Shown here: positions 33,570 through 45,420 of the stretch, piece after piece
Layout of the letters: each line of letters opens with the position of its first letter
Position numbering within the stretch: position 1 is the stretch's first letter
Assembly (NCBI GenBank): GCA_036245805.1
Contig: BTRK01000006.1
Span: forward strand, 46,865,257 to 46,929,256
Reading direction: 5' to 3'
Origin: Pristionchus mayeri
Lineage: Eukaryota > Nematoda > Chromadorea > Rhabditida > Neodiplogasteridae
Length of the DNA: 64,000 nucleotides
Program-made: the position numbers and the translations under genes
The notes under the pieces: generated by a model
Database searches by the model: none
Told to the model about the DNA's origin: nothing
The model's input: the letters and a program-made list of their open reading frames with translations, nothing else

Positions 33570-36500
33570 CTAATAGTGACCCCACCGCTGATACTTGGCT
33601 TGCGAACCGCCGAAGATGGGGTCTCTGGAGCCGGTCGAGGATGAGTTCGCCATTTTCTGAATGTTTTGTTGCAGAAGATGTTTTCAAAAAAGAGGATGAA
33701 CTCACATGCTCCTCGACTAGCAGGAAGCAGCGTTCGCTTCTCCTTTCGTCGTCACTATCGACGTCTGCGATGTCGTTGTCGATCGGGTCGTACTGGGTAG
33801 GGCGGGGTCTAGGATGAATAAATTAGTAGGAAACCTATCGGTATTCACAAGGGTACATGGGCATTTATTTACTGTGCATTCTTCTTATGGCTGGAATATA
33901 GTCAATTATTAGCCCCGGCACGAAGCGCCATGATAATTTTGGCCGGGATAGGAAACATAATATCCTCGTGTTCACCTACTGACAGTAATGCAACGTAAAC
34001 TATCTATAGGAAGTTTTTAAAAATATGTGTAATAATCTCACTTGATGTGCTTGTGTCTGCATCTCCGCAGCTTCTTTTGCACAATGTACGACTGCGGGTT
34101 CTCCACGATCTTCTTCTTGAGCGCACTGCGACCTCTCTGCAAATAGTATATCTCAGTTGATGTCCAATCGCCTACCATGAAAACGCCTGAAAGTTAATTA
34201 AATAATTAGGTGGAGGGAGAAGGCAAGTAAGGCTTGCCTGTGTGGCTCTCCAGTACGTCAGATATTCCCGCCTCACATCATTCTGCAATATTTGTAAAAC
34301 TGTTATCAAATTTTACCTTTCGCGGAAATTTGGAACAGAACACGATACAGCAAGTGGTCAGTTGAATGACCACGAACAGTATCCATTGAGCTTGTCCCCG
34401 CGCTAACGTAATTTTGGGGGGTGGCTATTGCCCAAACAACAATTGCCCAACTCGTCGCCGTTCGCTTGCAATTCGGCACAGCGACTTGGGAGTTGTTTCA
34501 TTGTAACCAGTATGTGCTCCCCTACATTTGCATACAGATTTCATTTTTCCAGGCGATCATGAGTTTCAACTCATGGAAATGCACATTCAATGACCCCTAT
34601 ACGTTGATTAGGAGTGAAACACAAAATCGCCTCGTAACAAGACTAATATATGAGACTGTGCGCGATAGATTCAACAAATCGCCTGTGGAGCTCCGCATAG
34701 CTCAAAAAAAGGAAATTGCTGAAATCTTGCTCCTAGGGACAGTTTTCGATTCTGAACAACATAGCGTCGTCAGTTTTTCGAAATTTCGCCTCTGGGTTCC
34801 GGTATGGCGCCGGGTTTGTTGGCACCAAAACTAGGGTTTTTCTCAGTGAAAGCTTCAAAATAAAGCTAGATTCACAAAAATTTGACACCAAAAGTAGTTT
34901 TTCATGAGGAATTCGCCTATGTAATTCATTTATGATGAAACTCAAAAGTACGGGTCAAAAATTGACTTTTTGAACCAAATGAGTGCGAGGGTCGTCACAT
35001 AGATTATTCGATTCGCCGTGAAATTCTGATAATTTCATGTGTTGGAAGTTTTTCTAAACAAGGGGGTCCAAAGACGTTGCTCTCGCTTTTATGGCCGACA
35101 CCGCGCTTGGGAGCCTGAGCAGACAGCGCACGCACGCAATGGCAATCGCATTGTGTGTTACGCTTGATAACCCACAGGTCGCGGGTTCGATTCCCCTCAA
35201 GAGTCATCCTTTTGCCACATTTTCCCCATCATTATTATTGATGAATTTGCACATTTTGCCAAGTAATGGTTGATAATGTTTGCATTTCTTCTAGGTTTTT
35301 GTGTTGCCTCAGATATTCTTGGGCACCCATGTTGCTTTGTACTACCGATGTTTCTCTGCTTAATTCTGTCATTGGTGAAATGCCAGAGACATGTTAAGAG
35401 GAGAGAAGAGGAAATTCTAGAGATAAATGCCATGAATGGGAGGAGACGGTTGAGCGAGACTCGCCACATTCCAACCTTCCTCTTTCTCTCGTTTGCATCC
35501 CTCTGATTTTATTTCATCTCTCCGTTTTTATTGCCTATGCCTAAAATTAATTTATGCATCTAACACGGATCTCGTGTAAAAATGCAGGAACATGAGACCC
35601 ATTACGACAAAAAATATTTTGGTTCACGGATTTCGCTGTAATCATGAGAACTGACCAAAGTGAGGGCATGGAGAAGGCCTTTCCACTTCATTCCTCGAAA
35701 TTTGCATGTTGAACGGAGAAGAAATGCAAACATTATCAACCATTACTTGGCAAAATGTGCAAATTCACCAATAATAATGGTGGGGAAACTGTGGCAAAAG
35801 GATGACTCTTGAGGGGAATCGAACCCGCGACCTGTGGGTTATCAAGCGTAACACACAATGCGATTGCCATTGCGTGCGTGCGCTGTCTGCTCAGGCTCCC
35901 AAGCGCGGTGTCGGCCATAAAAGCGAGAGCAACGTCTTTGGACCCCTTGTTTAGAAAAACTTCCAACACATGAAATTATCAGAATTTCACGGCGAATCGA
36001 ATGATCTATGTGACGACCCTCGCACTCATTTGGTTCAAAAAGTCAATTTTTGACCCGTACTTTTGAGTTTCATCATAAATGAATTACATAGGCGAATTCC
36101 TCATGAAAAACTACTTTTTTAAACTACTTTTCAAATTTTTGTGAATCTAGCTTTATTTTGAAGCTTTCACTGAGAAAAACCCTAGTTTTGGTACCAACAA
36201 ACCCGGTGCCATACCGGAACCCAGCGGCGAAATTTCGAAAAACTGACGACGCTATGTTGTTCAGAATCGAAAACTGTCCATAGGAGCAAGTTTGCAGCAA
36301 TTTCATTTTTTGAGCTGTGCGAAGCACTTATTGAATCTATCGCGCACAGTCTCATATGCAAATGTATGGGAGGGCATACTGATTACAATGAAACAACTCC
36401 CAAGGTTGCTGCGCGAAATTGCAAGCGAACGGCGACGAGTTGGGCAATTGTCACCCCCCCCCCCCGAATTTTAGCCTTCAGTATCATTCTGATTATCGTG

Positions 36501-38061
36501 GGCTCGAACTTACATTGGTGCCGTGCCAGCTCTCGGGGCGCTTCGCGAAGAAGCTGTACTGAAAAACAGAGCATTCTATTATTCCACCTCAACATGTAAT
36601 ATTGATAAACCCCAAGATGAACCAGAATTGTTTATTGCTTCCGCTATCGTATCCTCTAACATCGAGTATTTTCGAAGGATAATTATCCCCGTACTTGGTT
36701 AACCATATATATATTTTACCTCGTCATCTGCATCTTTCACTTCTTCCTCCTTCTTTGAACTGCTTCCATCCATCACTCCACAATGGCTCTGCTGCAAAGT
36801 AAGAGGCTAACAGGCATACATATCCTGCCATCTGTATCCTTTTTGGGCTTTCTAGCTCCCTATCAGATGTCACTCTGCACCTACTGAGGAGGAGGATGAA
36901 ACCCTGTGTTATACGTGGGTGCCTTCCCCTACCCTGCCTCAACTTGTAACTTTACACTGGCGTATGGGAAGACACCCATGCTTAAAACATGACTGAATCC
37001 AACTTGGGCGTCTATTTCTGAGTACAATATTGATCCCACGACTACTGAGAAATCTAATGCATCCAAAATGTGCGTCATGTCACTTCATATCGAAATATAT
37101 TGGGCACAATTATGTCCTTTCGAGTATTGTAGTTATCTCATGACGGTTTCTAACTAGTATGATGTTGTTGCATGTTGTAATCTGCCTATTGTCATATTAT
37201 TTATTGATGTGAATCAATTTAGTATTTGATGCATTCGGCGTTTTTTAAAAATAATATGCCATCATTCATAGGTAAATCCACATTATCTAGATAATAATTG
37301 AGTAGCCTCACCTTGTTCTCCACTATCATCTCGGCATTCTCCTTCTTCGAGTGGCTCGCTTTCCTCTTCGACACTGGGGCCATTCTTGATCTGAAATTAG
37401 AAATCAATCAATCAATATTATGCTAACCGCACATTCTCGAATAATGCAAAGAATTCAGATGAGGTGGGTTATTACGCAGGTTGCACTCCACCAGTGAGTA
37501 ATGATCAGCGAATAGCTCGGGTCAGGTATATCCTATTCATGACCGACTAACGTGTTTTTATTACCCACATCGGAACCGGAGTTGTAAGAACAACACTGGA
37601 AGGCATCTCTAAACCACGTCGGGTGAGGTATGCCAGAGGGCGTTGTGGTCATCGTATGGATGCAAAGTCAACTGCATCTATGCACAATTTACACCTAATT
37701 GCTAATTTGATAAGCGGTTTGCAGTCAATGGCGAAAAATATGGAATTATAGCTATATTGAGGTTATACTGCTGCCTTACCCTGTCTTGTGCTGGGAAGCT
37801 CCTGTCGTCCCGGTGACTCGTGCTATCTGATCGTTATTCCTGAAAGAAGTAGTGACTTACAAGAAAAAAAATGAGAAAAAAATGAGAGGTGAATTTCAAC
37901 TAAGAAAGAAAAAAACATACACAAATATAAATTTATTGAAAATCGTATCTGTGCATAATCCTAACAGACAGTGCGACAACAACAACCAATCTAGTATCAA
38001 AAAGAGGTGCTTGGGATCGGAATACTCACGTGGCTTTGGGAGACGACTGAACCCGAGGCAT
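33570..38061 (-). CDS. Unrecognised basic, possibly nuclear protein (205 aa, 9 exons)
   Basis: Exons: 38061-38030, 37839-37780, 37390-37312, 36791-36720, 36558-36514, 34282-34238, 34136-34042, 33808-33706 and 33656-33570. All phases fit (618 nt). The start follows a TTTTTTCAG acceptor by 33 bases. The N-terminus is lysine/serine-rich with NLS-like SKRKASHSKKE. The middle holds YSFFAKRPESWHGTN, REYLTYWRATQRGRSALKKK and KKLRRCRHKHIK. An acidic patch (DNDIADVDSDDERR) follows, and it ends QAKYQRWGHY. No membrane segment is seen. Intron 5 (36513-34283) contains a whole fold-back element. Intron 6 (34237-34137) starts with GC (CAG/GCAAGC). I do not recognise the family; nucleic-acid binding is only suggested by composition. 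Confidence 0.7.
35131..35205 (+). other. tRNA-like 3' half, left arm
   Basis: Contains CTTGATAACCCACAGGTCGC followed by GGGTTCGATTCCCC, a good match to an anticodon arm, variable loop and B box. The 3' end CAAGAGTCA has no matching 5' acceptor strand, so a whole cloverleaf cannot be made. It is a remnant carried by the fold-back element. Confidence 0.5.
35804..35878 (-). other. tRNA-like 3' half, right arm
   Basis: Inverted duplicate of the segment at 35131-35205 (GGGGAATCGAACCCGCGACC on the plus strand). It is part of the opposite arm of the fold-back element. Confidence 0.5.
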
Positions 38062-38909
38062 GACTTTGAACGAATTACACGTATTCAAAACCTGAAAAAA
38101 TATAAAATATTAATATTAAATCTTAGAATGTGTAAACATTGTGTGATGACTAGAGATAACTCCTTTGAACCCTTTGAACTGCCTCGAGTGTGCATCCAAC
38201 GCCGACTTTTGAGAAAATGTGCACGCGCACAATCGCGGACTGGTTAATTACAGATGTGTATCATCATATTTCAGTAGTTCTGAATAATAGTATTTATTAT
38301 TTAAAATGCACAAAATAACTAAAAAAAACATGGTTATGATATGGAAATGGCTAGTGAATAACACTTTTAATTTGAGACCGCATCAGATACATAATCGGGG
38401 TTTTAATACAAGTTAATTGTCCTTCGAACTCTTGATCGTCTTCGAAAAACTACCATAGCTGAAACTTTTAGTGATCTACATCCCCGTGTTGCGTCACTGC
38501 GAACAAGTTGCACTTCATCCTCTTAGAGCCCTTAATGATGCCTTACCCCCTCTGTCCTTTTCTTCCGTCCACCCTCTTCGTCGCCCTCAGTTCGCCCTAC
38601 TCGAGTCAACTGTTTGGACAGCGCAAACAGTCCGTCTGCCTCTCTTCTCTCCCTACTATCTCCTCTTCTCTATCAGCAAGAGTCAGGGTAGATCGGAGAA
38701 GGATAGAGCACGGCTAAATCTCCCCCGTGATGGATCGTGCCACTCAGGTCAGCGGCCAAATAGACCCGAGGAGGCATTCTAAGAGTTGACCGAGAGTTAG
38801 AGACGCGAGTGCGCGCTTTCTTCCTGCTAACTTTCCTTGCTAATTAAACGTTGCATTTTCAACATGTTACTTATCTTGATCGATTATTTACCTACACTCA
38901 ATCTTACAG
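38062..38909. other. Divergent intergenic region
   Basis: Space between the starts of the basic-protein gene (minus) and the glycosyltransferase gene (plus), so it should hold promoters for both. Pyrimidine-rich around 38520-38660. No defined motif is claimed. Confidence 0.4.
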
Positions 38910-41900
38910 ATGGGTACAATCCGCGGGATCGTAGCGGTCATGGCGCTGGCTCGTGCTGCCACTGCCCTGAACATCCTCGTGTTCCTGTTGGGCACGAGCC
39001 AGCCGGAGAGGGCGACACTGGAGCACGTAGCGCAGCAGCTGGCATTGAGGTAAGCATCACTTTTCATATGTAAAAGAGTAACGGTACATAAATAGACATC
39101 AGCGCTAGGTGTGATTGTTTCTTTAAGTCGCGTGCTTGACAGTCTTCTACTTCACATTTCTAGACATCTAGAGATCTTAAATTTCAGCGAATGTAAGCAC
39201 CTCACAGGCATCACACGGTAGTCACCGTCAAGCCAGTGCTGATTCCTGAGGAGCCGCGACTCGTCAAGCCCCGGCTGCACCTCGTGAGGGAGAAGACGAT
39301 GAAGAATCTGCTGGATAAGTAAGTAGAATCTATCGAATTAAGAATTTTAAAATATTATCTACTTTTCACAGGAAGCAAATGTGTTTCCCTGTGAAATTCG
39401 AATCAATTCCCCTCATCGAGTATTGGAAATCATTTTTCCCCACCTAATGAATATTGTTATTTCAGGAAGATGTACCGACCGCTGGAGCAAGCTTACGATG
39501 TCGCCCCCTGGCAGGCTGGCTACGACTACGACGATTTCCTCCTTCCGTACTACGCAGCGCACAATGCGAGCTGTGCCAGGGTGAGCGATCAAACTAGTTT
39601 TCATTTTATCGAACACAACAAGGGCGATGTACACAATGTACGTGAATATAGTTAATAGAATAATGGGGAAGAGAGCTGTCGAGCACATCAATTGGTATCA
39701 ACATTGCAAGTTTAAAAAAAACCAAAAAAGTTATGATGTCATCCACAATAGTTTTGAATTCCAGATCATCAACTCCGACCTCATCGACGGCCTTCGGAAG
39801 GACAATCTGGATGTCGCCGTCGTCTACGCCGGCAACCCCTGCCAGCTGGCCGTCGCGCACATCCTCGGAGTGCCCTCCGTCTATTTCGATCTGGAAGGTG
39901 AGGCATTGCATCATTCAACTGATTTTGTATTCGAAATTCCCCCAGAACACAATTTTCTTTTAACCATAGAATTCATAATTTCTGACAAGGTAAGATTAGA
40001 AAATTTCCTTGCAGGACTCACTGACGAGACTCTGGTGGCTTCCGGATCTCCACTCGACGCTCACTTCCCTCTTTCGCACTGCAGACTCGCATCGGTGAGC
40101 CAAATCAGAGGATTGTCGTACTCTAAAACGTAATTTCACCATTCAAAAATTTGTCTGACTAAGGATAGAAATAGTAGTAATGAAAGGAGTCTGACCACCT
40201 AGCTAGGCCACCAAGCTAACGCTTACAAAGCGCATCAGGAACGACAACTTTAGTCACCCCTTCCAGGTCTTCACCAACCACCTCTTCTCTCGTCTCGCCG
40301 CCTCTCTCTGCTTCCTCTCCGAGATGGCCGCGCAGTCGGGCGTCGCTCCCCTTGCCTCGATCGTCTCCAGGAGATACAGACAGATGGACGGACCGATCGC
40401 GAAGCAATTCGCTGAGGACTACACCTTCAAGAAGAGGTGGGCATCGAGTAATGTCGAATAATGTGAGGGGATGCGCAGTAGAATTCGAAAAATATACCAC
40501 GGTCACTTCGTTCACTCTCACCGCTCAGCAGGTATAGAAAATGTATAATTTCAAATGCTAATGCGAAGCATTAAGGGCGTTTCTACAGAGAAACTACGTG
40601 ACCGATTTTAATTTTCCAAATAATATTGCACTGAGCGTTGATTAAATACCATTTCAGGTTCCCCTCGTTCCCCGACGTTAACACACTCAAGCAGCGCGCG
40701 GCCCTCTACTTCGTCAATACTGATCCGCTCCTGGAGTTCGAGCGCGCGCTCCCTCCTCACGTCATCCCTGTGGGAGGCATCCAGATGGAGTACCCCAAGC
40801 CGCTGTTCTCGGTGCGTTGACGAGCGTGATTCTGAGCGATTCTCATGCCGTTAGTTATCACTTCTGGGCAAGTTTGATAGAAAAAAGTCACAATTCGTAT
40901 TTGAGCCGTGGAACGAAACAACTGCCAAGTCGAAAGATGGAACGATCGTCGTCTCCCTCGGTACGAGTGTGAACAATGCCAAGATGAGCGAGTCACAGGT
41001 CATTTCAAATGCAATCATGCTGCTTTCCACACGTTATAGGATACGTTGCAGAGCTAAATTTCAATTATTTTATTTGCTGGGAGGATAGTTTTTAAAGCGA
41101 AAAAAATGATGTAAATGAGTGGTCAGTGCAATTAACACAGGCCTAGCAGTGTTCTCCCGCGATTCCAGTATCGAATACGGGATCACCATTTCCATTTTAT
41201 CAGTCGATCTCTTCAGGCAGCAGCCATCTACGGAGCACTAGCCCAACTCACCAGTTACCGTATCGTCTGGAACATCGGTGCGGGACTCAAACTGCCCGGC
41301 ATCGACGTTGAGAAGGCGCCCGAGCACATGAACATCACTGCCTTCCTGCCGCAGAACGACGTGCTCGGTGAGAAAATGCAAAGAGCTGTTTGCTAGCCGC
41401 ATAAATCCTTGAATCCTCATGAGGCGACTTGAATAAGGCTTCAATCCGGCAATTTGACGCTGAAACCGGCTTGGAAGCTTTGTCAAGCCGGCTCGCCGAG
41501 CCGTTATGTCATCTCTAGTACAGATGAATAGTATGAAGCACATTCCCCCAACACTTTTTCATCAATCATGAGCATAACATTTTTTTTCCAGCCGACAAGC
41601 GCACCAAACTGCTCGTAACCAATGGCGGCATGAGCTCGATCATGGAGGCTGTTGCTTATGGAGTGCCCATCGTTGGCATCCCGTTGTACGGCGTGAACAA
41701 GCACAACCTCGAGAAGGTTAGAACGGTATCAATTGGGCACTATATGGAATGATCACCGTCGGATGATAATCTACTGGATGATAACCAAAAAAATTAACCC
41801 TTCTGCAGAACTTTCACAGTAGGTTCCCAAAGTATCAAAAATGAGTCTCTGAAATTTCTACAGAAGGGTTCATATTTTTGGTTATCATCCAGTAGGTTAT

Positions 41901-42701
41901 CATGCGGTGGTGATCATCCGACTTAGTGCCATGAATTGACGTTCATAGAACAGAAATATTTCGAGTTCTAAATTTCGATTGCAATGCCGTATTCGCTTAC
42001 AGGTCGCATACAAGGGTCTCGGTTTGGTGCTCCCGAAGAGCGAGCTCTCCCAAACGAACATTCTCCACGCCATGAAGACCGTCCTGGATAGCGCCAAGTA
42101 CTTGTTTTGTAAATATCAGAATTGATATTATTATCCTGTAAATGTTATGCTTTCATCGCGCCTCATTCTCAGAAAATTGCACATTTATGATATTATTTCC
42201 AGGTTCAAGACCGTCGCTAAGGACATATCGCGTGAGTTCAAGGCGCGGCATGGGAAGGAAACAGTCTTCGAGCGAGCGATGCACTACATCGAGCACGTCG
42301 GAAGGCATCACGGAGCTGCCTTCATTAGACCCAAGACTGAGTGAGTTTCTCTACACGACTAAGCATTTTTTTATTCTTCGCATAGAATGAAGAGACCGTG
42401 CTCTCTAATTTTATGTTAGTCCTTTTCTGCTCTCTAATGTGAAGAAAATTTAGAAGAAATACAATATTTCTATGAGAATCGAGGAATCAAATTAATTTGC
42501 ATTTTCAGCCTCTTCACTCCTCTACGTCAACTCTCCTTCGAGATGACGCTTCTCCTCCTGACGATGCTCGCCGGTCCTCTGGCGCTTGCCTACATCATCC
42601 TCTCCAAGTCGCTCTCGTCACTCGTATTCTCGAAACCGTCCACGGGCATCACTCACGCCTCGAGTGATTCCGCCAAAAAATCGAAGGCCAAGGCTCATTG
42701 A
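38910..42701 (+). CDS. UDP-glycosyltransferase family protein with altered active-site residues (576 aa, 13 exons)
   Basis: UGT-fold membrane protein of the endoplasmic reticulum type. Exons: 38910-39049, 39208-39318, 39466-39580, 39765-39897, 40015-40094, 40267-40436, 40658-40811, 40873-40998, 41217-41367, 41592-41716, 42003-42097, 42203-42340 and 42509-42701; phases close (1731 nt). Landmarks are an N-terminal hydrophobic stretch with ALNILVFLLGTSQPER, GTIVVSLGTSVNNAKMSE at the start of the donor domain, the signature region LLVTNGGMSSIMEAVAYGVP, and a C-terminal membrane helix (TLLLLTMLAGPLALAYIIL) followed by a lysine-rich tail KKSKAKAH. UGTs normally have His after Ser near residue 30, His in the T-H-G-G motif, and Asp-Gln in the F-G-D-Q motif. 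Here the corresponding residues are Gln31, Asn404 and Val-Asn 428-429. It may therefore not transfer sugars. Intron 10 contains an inverted-repeat element. Confidence 0.92.
41731..41931. mobile_element. Small inverted-repeat element in a UGT intron
   Basis: Nearly complete member of the 4081-4266 family. It contains ATGATCACCGTCGGATGATA, ACTGGATGATAACCAAAAAA, TTCACAGTAGGTTCCCAAAG and mirrored ends, closing with ATCATCCGACTTAGTGCC. It lies in intron 10. Confidence 0.75.
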
Positions 42702-43011
42702 GTACTAGTATTTGAAACTCAAGAATGATCATCACAGCGTGCTATTTCCCTCTCATCCCTTACGTGTTCACGGATTTCGACATCGATAAATAATGTGTAA
42801 TTCTGTTATGGTTACGTTTTCACAGCTACTGCACTTGATCTATCATGGATGTCGGTTTATTTTATGTATTTCGAATATTTATCAATTATGTTTTTAGAAA
42901 TGCACATTTTCGATATGACTAGAATTGAAGAATATGCCACTAAAATGTGTTAAGTGACCGAGTCAAATATGAGATATTATGCCTAACTTATTGATATTCA
43001 CAATTCATTGT
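42702..43011. other. Convergent spacer between UGT and tetraspanin genes
   Basis: About 310 bases of AT-rich DNA between two stop codons. It must hold both 3' untranslated regions. Nothing else is seen. Confidence 0.4.
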
Positions 43012-45420
43012 TCACCCGATCATATTAACCGCATCATAGCTTCCGAGGAAAGGATCAGTGTAGTAATTCAAAATAAATGATGAGATCGTCAGCGAAAAGA
43101 GAATGATGGCCAGGATATGCCCGCCGATGATCAGGACGAGCGAATAGAAGTGCAGTCGACTCTCCAGTTTAGAGAAGCAGCCCTGAGACAAATATCGATT
43201 TGGCTATGCATTTTCTCTTTCTCTGGACTCTAAGGGAGTAATTGAAATTCGCATAATTGTATTTTCATTCACTCTTTCGGATGACTAGTGATGAAAATCC
43301 GTACAGAAGGCCAGTGCTATCGTTTACCAACTCTAACGTGGCCACACTTACCTCATTATGAACGAAGGCCTCCACTGGCACCTCAGCTGGTCCCAGCTTA
43401 TTGCCTGTACAGACGCTCTCGTCCACTTGCGCGCCGTTGGAAGAAGGACAGAGATTAGTAAGGAGATCGCAAGTTCGTCGTTCCACAGCGGTCATTGACT
43501 CGAAGAAATGGAACGTGCATAGTCTGAAAAAATGCAACTGTAAAAGCTACATAGACTTCGTCAATTTTTGAATATTGCAATCACTTTTGCATGTAGGAAC
43601 ATTCAATAAGTTTGATTTCAAAAAGAAATCTTACTTTTCTCGAGCGTCGCTGCAGCTGTTGCAGCAGCTTGCCGGTCGCCGCCGTCGTGGATACTTCACC
43701 TGCCCCAGAAACCAGTCGCTAGCTACCCATTCTGCCTCCACCTCCACGCCGCAGCACTTCATCTGGAAAGAAAACAAGTGAATTGGCCTTTTACCCATTA
43801 ATAGCGCTGATGATATGATGACTGAACTATTTCATTTCATCTGTGAGCTTATTTGTAAAACTGGATGTATTTGTAAAAGTTCATGCTAAATTTCCGAACT
43901 AAAAGTTACCTCCGACTGCAGCCTGTCCCAGGCGAGCGTGACGTGGTAATCCTGGGGATGGCCGTACTCCCTCCGCAGTCCCTCGGCCATCCACTCACGC
44001 AGGGACTCATCACGAAGCTGAACACAGGGAATTTTCACAACAGCGACAACGAAAAAATATGCTATTGTCATTGCTATTCATCATGAATTCTCCTACGTTT
44101 TCTAACTTCTGTGCACTTCATTATCATTAAGTAACATGAGTACAATTGCGGCATGCTAACATTGACATATCGGCATGAAGCAATAGTTTTCATCCGACCC
44201 AGTGACTATTTTGCTTACCTCAGCGTGCAGGCTGAATCCGAGAATCGCGGCCAGCCCGGCCATACTTCCGACGCTCAGAACGGTGAATGTGAGCTAGAAA
44301 TTTTGAAACATGAACATGAGAAATGGGTAGTTTGGAAAAGTCTTCTATGTTAGCAAAGAAATATCAAGAGTTAAGATTACACAAGATCAAGGATCAAAGT
44401 ATGCGCTTCTGCACAATCCCGGGCAACGTGTTAAAGACAAAAGCTTTTGCATTATCATTGCCTAGAAAGGTGTACATAAGCATCGTGCACTAAATTACCT
44501 CGCGCCGCGACAGGAAGTATCATAATTTGCAATGCAGCTTTAGGTGATGACTATATTGGAATTTGTTCGGGATTGTGCAGAAGCGCCGAAAGAACAACGA
44601 TGATGATCGAAGATCACCATGGTGAAGAGCGTTTGGTTGCGCGAGACGAGAGCGTAGAGCATTGCTGGCGCGACGAGCAGCGAGAAGAGACTCACGAAGA
44701 GCAGGACTACGATGCCTGAACAGACTCTGTCTACTGACTCGCTCTCTAACGCATACGCTCTCCCAGAACACAGAGTGTGTTCGACTCTTATGCAAATGAA
44801 CTCTCAGCTTGGTAAAATGTAAAGGTAAAGGTAAAGGTACGTCGCACCTTCAACATGGGACTTGCGGGAGACCACTGCTAGGTCAGTGACAATTTGGGCG
44901 GAACCGTAAAACGAAGTCAAACGCTGCCGCTCACCATAGATGAAGACGTTGGTGCCGAGCAGCGACGTCACATACGAGAACTTGTGCAGCGCATCAGCAA
45001 CGATGATGAAGACAGGGAACGCTGCCACCTACAATATCAAAAGTTCAAAGATCAAGTTTGAAAACTTTTAAATTGGAAGTTCACGAAACTGACTGCGAGA
45101 TAGTTATATGAATGATAGATACTGGTAATTTTCAAGGCTTTGCTAATTTTCGAATTATCGTACACTCAGAGATCAAATTTCGGATCAAACTTATCATAAT
45201 CGCGCATAGCTCCAAACAGTGATTGCGAACGTTCAGATTTATGACGGAAGGAGAATTTCAAGGATTAATAGCATCTGACTTTGCAAATTTTCGAGCTACA
45301 TTCAACCATTGAATTTCTCACCATGATCAGCACGCATAGCACCAAACAGCAGGTTCTAGCGCCGTTGAACCGCTGCGTCATTTGCTCCTCCACACTTTTC
45401 TCGCCCTTTCCTTGACTCAT
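43012..45420 (-). CDS. Tetraspanin (314 aa, 8 exons)
   Basis: Four-pass membrane scaffold protein that organises partner proteins in the plasma membrane (family knowledge). Exons: 45420-45322, 45028-44935, 44715-44618, 44293-44219, 44017-43910, 43762-43635, 43523-43352 and 43182-43012; phases close at 945 nt. TM1 spans the exon 1/2 join (CCLVLCVLIMVAAFPVFII), TM2 is in exon 3 (GIVVLLFVSLFSLLVAPAML), TM3 in exon 4 (VLSVGSMAGLAAILGFSL), and TM4 in the last exon (YSLVLIIGGHILAIILFSL). The large extracellular loop has the diagnostic CCG (MKCCGVEVEAEW), a second pair CCNSC, and GC just before TM4 (EGCFSKLESRL). The loop is longer than usual, with an extra region around LRREYGHPQDYHVTLAW and extra cysteines. 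Confidence 0.9.

Larger units (their letters stand above)
34400..36475. mobile_element. Fold-back element, family 2, in an intron
   Basis: The left arm (34400-35480) is an inverted copy of the right arm (35690-36475) over most of its length. The ends hold GACGAGTTGGGCAATTGTCA-type sequence next to a C or G tract, then ATGCAAATGTATGGG. Each arm carries a tRNA-like segment. The centre (about 35270-35700) is largely single-copy. No transposase-size frame is present. The host is intron 5 of the minus-strand gene at 33570-38061. Confidence 0.8.

Noticed and set aside
35131..35205. Functional tRNA gene
   Set aside because: There is no 5' half that pairs with the acceptor strand; only the 3' part is tRNA-like.
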